From: Andalucia godoyi
Lineage: Eukaryota; Discoba; Jakobea; Jakobida; Andaluciidae
Assembly: GCA_009859145.1 (NCBI GenBank)
Contig: VRVR01000021.1
Coordinates: 133,507-197,506, forward strand
Reading direction: 5' to 3'
DNA: 64,000 nucleotides
Within the stretch, counting starts at the first letter, position 1, and each line of letters begins with the position of its first letter. Under the pieces are notes generated by a model, which saw only the letters and a program-made list of their open reading frames with translations, was not told the DNA's origin and searched no databases. Of the stretch, positions 59,300-64,000 are shown in pieces. Made by a program: the position numbers and the translations under genes.

Positions 59300-59645
59300 T
59301 CCACAGAAGCAAGCAAGCAGATACGGGGGAAGAAGTTCTCTAAGAGCGGTGTACGAGCAATATGCGGAATGGCACTGGACGCACGGGGAGGCTGGACTTC
59401 CTCCTCAGTCTGCTTGGATCCAGCTTCTTTTTGCATGCGAGCTGCTGCCGGAAAGACTGTGCATGCTGAAGAGGCGGGACTGGAATCTTCATTCTGCTTT
59501 CGCCAAATCCGGAAACTTCGAAAACGAAAGACAGGAATCGTGCATCCCCCAAACGAACCAACACGCTGGAGGACCGCGCCTTTCTCTTCTGTCTTCTGTT
59601 TTCTGTTTTCTGTTTTCTGTTTTCTGTTATGGCCATTGTTTGTGA
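59109..59645 (+). CDS. Hypothetical ORF with possible signal peptide, uncertain
   Basis: A 178-residue frame runs from ATG 59109. It starts with a hydrophobic stretch (MVMVCGALPSILVAFACPSV), then has a basic linker and a more ordered part (SLRAVYEQYAEWHWTHGEAG, then IQLLFACELLPERLCMLKRR). The end reads through a (TCTGTTT)n tract at 59590-59628. It stops only 26 bp before the ATG of the next gene, which leaves little room for a promoter, so the two may be one transcript or this may be chance. No family is recognised. Confidence 0.35.
   Translation: MVMVCGALPSILVAFACPSVLCEAPVPSLQCRVAPRSTPKSKQRVRESGRQIGNVSSLAGFTAIPQKQASRYGGRSSLRAVYEQYAEWHWTHGEAGLPPQSAWIQLLFACELLPERLCMLKRRDWNLHSAFAKSGNFENERQESCIPQTNQHAGGPRLSLLSSVFCFLFSVFCYGHCL
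59590..59628. repeat. 7-bp tandem repeat (TCTGTTT)n
   Basis: About five units lie immediately upstream of the MGSSKS gene and probably in its leader. Confidence 0.85.
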
Positions 59646-59671
59646 AAACAGCAAAGGTGTACGTTTTGAAC

Positions 59672-60340
59672 ATGGGTTCGTCAAAGAGCAAGCACAGAAA
59701 GCCGACGTTCCTGGAAACAGGGAGTCGCTCCAAGCAGCAACGTACCGCTGTTCCAAAGCGAAGCAAAAGTCGAATCTTCCCCGAGCGCTCCGCGCTAGCG
59801 AATCAACTTGACAGTCCACGAAGATGCACAAGGATCGGAGATCACAATCAGCGGATGGACCGAGAGCACAAATTTGTTCTTCCAGCGCTGTCGGAAATCC
59901 ATGATCATTTGGATGTACTGTGGCTCTTGAAAAAGGGTCAGAGACAAATGATGCTGGAACAAGAAGACGTTGGTTTACTATGCGAAGATCGAGACGGACT
60001 AACCGTCATGAACGGCATGCTGGACGCGGCCGATTTCCTCTGCTCTTCTTGCTCAACAGACAGTTCGTTGCTTACTTCTCGCAACACCATGTGCAGGACT
60101 GTTTCGCCAGACACTGCTTTCGACACTTCGGGGAAGTCTCTGCATTTCTCGGAACGAAATTTGTTGGAAGCAAAAGACTGGAAGCTGCTATCCAGTCAGC
60201 GTGATGGGGCGAAAGAAGGTCATCTGACTGCAAAACCAAGCAAACAGTCCGAAGTCGTTTGCATTCCGCTGGCCTTCAACAGGCAATCCACCGTCCGCTC
60301 GCAATGGTGCCGAGTGGCAGTTTGTCAATTGCACGTATAG
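59672..60340 (+). CDS. Basic protein with N-myristoylation-type start
   Basis: The 222-residue protein starts MGSSKSKHRKPTFLETGSRS; Gly2, Ser6 and Lys residues fit N-myristoylation with a basic membrane-binding cluster. The middle has a possibly folded part (EHKFVLPALSEIHDHLDVLW, then LLKKGQRQMMLEQEDVGLLC). The C terminus is Ser/Thr-rich with cysteines (WCRVAVCQLHV). No family is recognised. The start and composition parallel the MGSSHS protein at 55675, but the bodies are not clearly alike. The frame is open upstream, yet only this ATG gives the lipid-anchor motif. Confidence 0.65.
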   Translation: MGSSKSKHRKPTFLETGSRSKQQRTAVPKRSKSRIFPERSALANQLDSPRRCTRIGDHNQRMDREHKFVLPALSEIHDHLDVLWLLKKGQRQMMLEQEDVGLLCEDRDGLTVMNGMLDAADFLCSSCSTDSSLLTSRNTMCRTVSPDTAFDTSGKSLHFSERNLLEAKDWKLLSSQRDGAKEGHLTAKPSKQSEVVCIPLAFNRQSTVRSQWCRVAVCQLHV

Positions 60341-60344
60341 TCTT

Positions 60345-60707
60345 CTACCTCTTCCATTCCACAGCAGAGGCATCCAGCCCTGCTCCAAATCCAGTCCACC
60401 AGACGCATTCCCCGCCTGGATTCCAACGACAGCAGCAAAGCAAATTCGGCATAAATTCTTGCGATCTTGGGCTGCTGGCACAGCTTCGCGCTCGCATCAG
60501 CTCCCTGTTCAGCCGTCCTTCTTTGTAAGCCTGAACATTCCGTATCTGTATGACATAAACGGCGCAATCTTCTGTCATCTTTTCCTTGTGCTTCGACCAC
60601 TGGAAAACCGTGTGCTGATGCTGCCGGACCTTGTTAACCGTTGCTTGCACAACTGGAGAGCTCTTGTTTTCTGCATGCATCCCTCTGCATCGACGCACGT
60701 TCTCCAT
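60345..60707 (-). CDS. Hypothetical ORF, uncertain
   Basis: A 120-residue frame starts at ATG 60707 (MENVRRCRGMHAENKSSPVV) and contains KMTEDCAVYVIQIRNVQAYK then GRLNRELMRARSCASSP, which look ordered. It ends only 4 bp from the stop of the preceding gene, in convergent orientation. A second minus frame over the same DNA (60325-60600) is also open. Without a homologue, neither can be chosen. Confidence 0.3.
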   Translation of the reverse strand: MENVRRCRGMHAENKSSPVVQATVNKVRQHQHTVFQWSKHKEKMTEDCAVYVIQIRNVQAYKEGRLNRELMRARSCASSPRSQEFMPNLLCCCRWNPGGECVWWTGFGAGLDASAVEWKR

Positions 60708-60775
60708 CGAGGCCACAACGCATGTGCGTGTATATGTGAACTGCGAAGTCTAGAGCCCCCCTCTGCCTTTTCTTT

Positions 60776-60778
<3 letters not shown>

Positions 60779-60842
<64 letters not shown>
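60779..60842. repeat. (CT)n(CA)n microsatellite
   Basis: About 17 CT units are followed by about 13 CA units. The tract lies about 95 bp before the ATG at 60939 and resembles the (CA)n(GA)n block upstream of the esterase gene. Confidence 0.95.
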
Positions 60843-60845
<3 letters not shown>

Positions 60846-60938
60846 TCTCTCTTCTACTTCTCTTTCTTTGAGGTTTCTCTATCGCAAGTCCTGCCCACAA
60901 CGTCTGCTTCCAAGCCGACGCGTTGTTGCATCATCAAA

Positions 60939-61193
60939 ATGCTGCTGTCTTCTTCGCAACCCAAAGAGTCATTGATCCCGCGGAAACCAACGATCTGGTC
61001 TTCCATGTTCGCCACAAGCTGTCCGGAATACATGAGGCAAATTGCACTCACAAACGCTCTGCAGCAACAGGAAGTCGCTGCTTCCAGTAACGACCGATGT
61101 ATCGCTTCTCATCTCGGTGTTCCGAAGCTCTATAGCTCTTTGTTCTTCACCTCATTATCGACAATTGAGCGTACTGTCCATTCCATCTCGTGA
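60939..61193 (+). CDS. Small hypothetical protein
   Basis: An 84-residue frame from ATG 60939 encodes MLLSSSQPKESLIPRKPTIW, SSMFATSCPEYMRQIALTNA, LQQQEVAASSN and SLSTIERTVHSIS. The helical central part and clean ending suggest a real gene. The open frame upstream reads through the microsatellite and is an artefact. No family is recognised. AATAAA occurs 138 bp after the stop. Confidence 0.5.
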   Translation: MLLSSSQPKESLIPRKPTIWSSMFATSCPEYMRQIALTNALQQQEVAASSNDRCIASHLGVPKLYSSLFFTSLSTIERTVHSIS

Positions 61194-61330
61194 CGGTCAT
61201 GCAAGCCGGTTGGTATCAAACGAACGAGCGTGAACTCTGCTGTGCACGGAGACATCCAGCGTTTTCAACAATCTCTCTCGTGCTCTCTACCTGCTGTCAT
61301 ATGAACCCCATTGCATGCTGTTGACGGGAA

Positions 61331-61336
61331 AATAAA
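61331..61336 (+). terminator. Possible polyadenylation signal AATAAA
   Basis: The hexamer lies 138 bp downstream of the stop at 61193, in the spacer before the next, converging gene. Confidence 0.3.
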
Positions 61337-61396
61337 GAGAAGCGTACAAGCACCCGGAAAGTAACGAGCCCACGAACACCAGCCCCTCAAGGATGA

Positions 61397-61858
61397 TTAC
61401 TTCTTTGAAATTCTCGTTCGCAAATCCTCCTGGATGGAGCCCATCATCTCTTCATGCGCATGCTTCGCGGTGCTCAATACATACCAGCGAGTTAGATACG
61501 GTGCAGAGAACGACACATTTTCCACAAGTTTGAGCGACCCATCTGACACCAATAACGTGATATCCGAGTGAAGTGTCACAGGTCCGGACACGGTTTCATA
61601 CAGCAACTTGTGCGCCGCAGAGTCGACGGTCAGCTTGGAACGTATCGCGATCGGAACCAGCCCGAAGAAAATATGCTCGGTAACTTCCAGGTCGTACTGA
61701 TGCACCGATCCACGAGCGGAAGGACTTACGCACACCTTTCGCACCAGCGGTTGACGAGACGGAACGTAAGATGGCTCGCACAGCACATCCCAAATCAGCT
61801 GTTGGTTTGACGAATCTCCACCCGCTACTTCTCTTTCGATCCTGAACGAAGAGCTCAT
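61397..61858 (-). CDS. Small START/SRPBCC-like protein
   Basis: The 153-residue protein starts MSSSFRIEREVAGGDSS. It alternates strand-like segments (VRKVCVSPSARGSVHQYDLE, VTEHIFFGLVPIAIRSKLTV, LLYETVSGPVTLHSDITLLV, LKLVENVSFSAPYLTRWYVL) and ends in an amphipathic helix (TAKHAHEEMMGSIQEDLRTR). This order, with a long final helix, fits the SRPBCC/START-like ligand-binding fold. No pocket residues can be named, so the assignment is tentative. If correct, it may bind a lipid or other small hydrophobic compound. Confidence 0.6.
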   Translation of the reverse strand: MSSSFRIEREVAGGDSSNQQLIWDVLCEPSYVPSRQPLVRKVCVSPSARGSVHQYDLEVTEHIFFGLVPIAIRSKLTVDSAAHKLLYETVSGPVTLHSDITLLVSDGSLKLVENVSFSAPYLTRWYVLSTAKHAHEEMMGSIQEDLRTRISKK

Positions 61859-62140
61859 GCTCCTCTACTCCACACTCTTACACAACAGTACAACCTCGTA
61901 AATAAAATAATTATAAAAATAAATACAATCACAAAATAAGAAGAAAAGACCAAAAGGATAACGATTATCGTCCTCGGCTCCCAGCGTGACTCGAACAGTC
62001 GATTGGTTTTTCAGACTTCTTCTTTCGCGGAGAACATTCCTGAAATTTCGAGTTTTCCGTTCTTTGTTTTGTTTTTGTTCCACTTTGCAGTTTGGTACTC
62101 GACACGCAGTACTCTGGAGGGCAGAAGACTGTGCATTCAA

Positions 62141-63112
62141 ATGTGGGCAGAGCTGGGGCTGACGGTAGCATCGATTCCGCTTGTACTTTTGGGAGCAGTC
62201 TACTATTTTCAGGACCGAATTCTGTATCTTCCCCAGTTTCCACCGGGTTCCAGAGGTGTGCCGACAGTGACTCCGTTTGCAATAGCATCCTTGTATGAGG
62301 ATGTGCACTTGACGACGGCAGATGGAGTCAGTCTTCACGGATGGCTAATGCCCAAGCCAAACTCACCCTTCGTGCTCGTGTACTTCCACGGCAACGCAGG
62401 AAACATTGCAAATCGACTGGTGATATTCCGCGAAATGCTGCAAGAAATTGGCTGCTCCGTTCTTGCAATTGATTATCGAGGATATGGAGCGTCGGATGGC
62501 GTCCCCAATGAAAAGGGGCTTCGGGAAGATGGACTTGCTGTCATGCAGTATCTGCAGTCTCATTCCGTCACGAAACACCAAGGAATCGTGCTTTACGGAC
62601 AGTCTCTTGGAGGCGGGGTGGCGTCGTTCCTTGCAGATACCTATCGAAGCGATTCTGTGCTAAAGGGTGTTATCTTGGAAAATACATTCTTGTCGATTCC
62701 AAAAATGGTCGGGGTTGTGTTTCCGTTGCTGAAGCCGGTTTCGTGGTTGGCCACAAACGTGTGGGACAACGAAAAACATGTCTCCTCGTTCACAGAGGAC
62801 ACAGCGGGGTTCAGCATGCTGTTCCTTGCTGGCGAGAAAGATGAGATAGTGCCGCATGACCAGATGAAGAAGCTGTACAGAGCTTGTGCGCTTTCAGAAG
62901 AAAATGGAAGAAAAACATGGGTATCGTTTCCTCGTGGAACACACAACGAAACGTGTTTGCTTCCAGGGTTCTATTCCAAGATTGCAGCATGGCTGAAGAC
63001 GCTTGCGCAGTCCCATTCTCAGGCAACTTTCCCCCCCGCTGGTTCATCGACCATCGGAAGACGCAATGTGCATGGCGAGGGTGTTGTTTCTGGAAACGTG
63101 GACGTTGATTGA
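62141..63112 (+). CDS. ABHD13-like (Bem46 family) membrane serine hydrolase
   Basis: The 323-residue protein starts with a signal anchor (MWAELGLTVASIPLVLLGAV). An alpha/beta hydrolase domain follows: YFHGNAGNIANR (oxyanion hole), AIDYRGYGASDG, the nucleophile elbow LYGQSLGGGVAS, the acid segment AGEKDEIVPHDQM, and the His segment GTHNETC. ABHD13 and yeast Bem46 share the HGNAGN and YGQSLGG motifs. The length agrees with the family. The frame extends upstream from a TTG, but the anchor places the start at the ATG at 62141. Its substrate is not known, even for family members. Confidence 0.9.
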   Translation: MWAELGLTVASIPLVLLGAVYYFQDRILYLPQFPPGSRGVPTVTPFAIASLYEDVHLTTADGVSLHGWLMPKPNSPFVLVYFHGNAGNIANRLVIFREMLQEIGCSVLAIDYRGYGASDGVPNEKGLREDGLAVMQYLQSHSVTKHQGIVLYGQSLGGGVASFLADTYRSDSVLKGVILENTFLSIPKMVGVVFPLLKPVSWLATNVWDNEKHVSSFTEDTAGFSMLFLAGEKDEIVPHDQMKKLYRACALSEENGRKTWVSFPRGTHNETCLLPGFYSKIAAWLKTLAQSHSQATFPPAGSSTIGRRNVHGEGVVSGNVDVD

Positions 63113-63154
63113 TCGCTTGTGTCATGTATCTTTGTTGATGTATATTCATTTTTC

Positions 63155-63160
63155 AATAAA
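63155..63160 (+). terminator. Probable polyadenylation signal AATAAA
   Basis: The hexamer lies 43 bp after the stop of the ABHD13-like gene, a typical distance. Confidence 0.55.
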
Positions 63161-63278
63161 GAAAAGAACTGCATGTACAATGCGCAATGGGCAACGGGCA
63201 CAAAGAAGAGCAGGCTACGCCGTTGGGGAGCACGAAGGAGCACGCTTGGCATGCAGATCATCTTTTTTTTATTAATTA

Positions 63279-63878
63279 TTACTCGGCATGCGAATGACCG
63301 TTCGCGACGATTGTCTCTGGAATACGGGGCTCAGACGGTTGGTGATTCCGGGGCTGCAACAAGTGCTGGTACCTTGTCTTCAGCTCATAGTGCTCCACCT
63401 GTGCCTTGACAAAACCGCCAACACAAAGAGCAGCCATGACGATGGTCGTGCTCAGCGCTAGCGCCATGACAGCAATGAACATGATTCTGACTGATGGATC
63501 TTGCTCCTGATCGCTGTCATCATCACCGGAATTGCTTGATGTGGCACCAAACGTTTCGATTTTTTTGTGCATTCGGTTGTCAATCTCGTCAAGTTCTGGA
63601 TGAGTTGCAGGGTGGCCCATTGTTTGTTGTCGAAAATATTCCAGTATCGCAGACAGCCACATTCCGCCCGTTTCCTGGAGCTTGATCGACACACTGTTGG
63701 TAGTTTCTGTCGCATAGTACCGAAAGCTTCTTCGTAGATCGGGTGCCATCATCACCCCCATCACCGCAATGATCACAAGAAACAACACAATCGACCGCTG
63801 CCGAATCTGCTTGCTGTGCGTTCGCACATACACCCGATGGTACTCCTCGGGATGCCGATGCGGAATAGAACTAAACAT
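63279..63878 (-). CDS. Two-transmembrane hypothetical protein
   Basis: The 199-residue protein has a basic N terminus, helix 1 (IVLFLVIIAVMGVMMAP), a loop of about 75 residues with an acidic patch (SGDDDSDQEQDPS), helix 2 (IMFIAVMALALSTTIVMAAL), and a short C-terminal tail with His/Pro residues (HQPSEPRIPE). The loop segment ELDEIDNRMHKKIE is helical. The ATG at 63878 follows an AGGTAAGT sequence that would also fit a donor site of an upstream noncoding exon. No family is recognised. Confidence 0.65.
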   Translation of the reverse strand: MFSSIPHRHPEEYHRVYVRTHSKQIRQRSIVLFLVIIAVMGVMMAPDLRRSFRYYATETTNSVSIKLQETGGMWLSAILEYFRQQTMGHPATHPELDEIDNRMHKKIETFGATSSNSGDDDSDQEQDPSVRIMFIAVMALALSTTIVMAALCVGGFVKAQVEHYELKTRYQHLLQPRNHQPSEPRIPETIVANGHSHAE

Positions 63879-64000
63879 TTATACTTACCTTAGCAGCCGT
63901 GCTTTCTAACTCCCTTTTTTTGTTTTGTTGTTGATGCATTCCACCTTCAAACACTCGGGGTGAAGTAAGACGTTTCCTTAAAAGCCGCCCCCCTCTTCTC
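63879..64000. other. Right end of the window
   Basis: The last 122 bp are pyrimidine-rich and A/T-rich. They likely hold the promoter and leader of the membrane-protein gene. No other gene is seen. Confidence 0.5.

Overview
This is nuclear DNA of a eukaryotic microbe. Genes lie on both strands in no operon-like order, ATG starts often follow AT-rich or pyrimidine-rich leaders, short GT-AG introns (about 47-167 bp) interrupt a minority of genes, and intergenic stretches carry microsatellites. The protein set (SHIPPO/STPG ciliary repeat protein, TRPML-type channel, GPR107-type seven-helix protein, mitochondrial Era, ALG5, TMEM135-like protein, DNA2, a Zn2Cys6 protein, a bacterial-type glucokinase) fits a compact-genome protist that builds a cilium. 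I cannot assign it to a genus. No virus, integrated mobile element, rRNA, tRNA or CRISPR array was found.

Layout. 1-6.8 kb: a Ser-rich hypothetical protein, an R3HDM4-like protein, a long coiled-coil protein and a ten-repeat STPG protein. 6.8-9.4 kb: no resolved gene; it holds a cluster of ACGT palindromes. 9.4-16.4 kb: a disordered protein, a candidate small spliced gene, glycerol kinase, and a two-exon protein with a TQT motif. 16.7-25.3 kb: a small acidic protein, a class IV aminotransferase, a GPR107-like protein, a secreted carboxylesterase behind a (GA)n tract, WDR55, and a Zn2Cys6 protein. 25.3-27.3 kb: competing short ORFs that I could not resolve. 27.3-38.5 kb: an acidic MG-start protein, ALG5, an epoxide-hydrolase-like enzyme, a SET protein, Era, a BRCT protein, and a divergent gene pair whose ATGs overlap. 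38.6-48.5 kb: DNA2 (three exons), glucokinase, a mucolipin-like channel and a two-exon hypothetical protein. 48.9-64 kb: a long protein with about 13 xQT motifs, a TMEM135-like protein, a spliced four-helix protein, two MGSS-start basic proteins flanking a tandem pair of flavin reductases, small proteins, a START/SRPBCC-like protein, an ABHD13-like hydrolase and a two-helix membrane protein.

The genes share no single pathway. Loose themes are sugar and glycerol entry (GK, glucokinase), endomembrane and organelle function (ALG5, GPR107-like, TRPML-like, TMEM135-like, Era), genome maintenance and chromatin (DNA2, BRCT, SET), and scaffold-type coiled-coil or short-motif proteins (LC8-type TQT, PP1-type RVxF, N-myristoyl MGxxxS). 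Several true gene models appear only after placing short introns, which often keep the frame open and so hide inside longer apparent reading frames.
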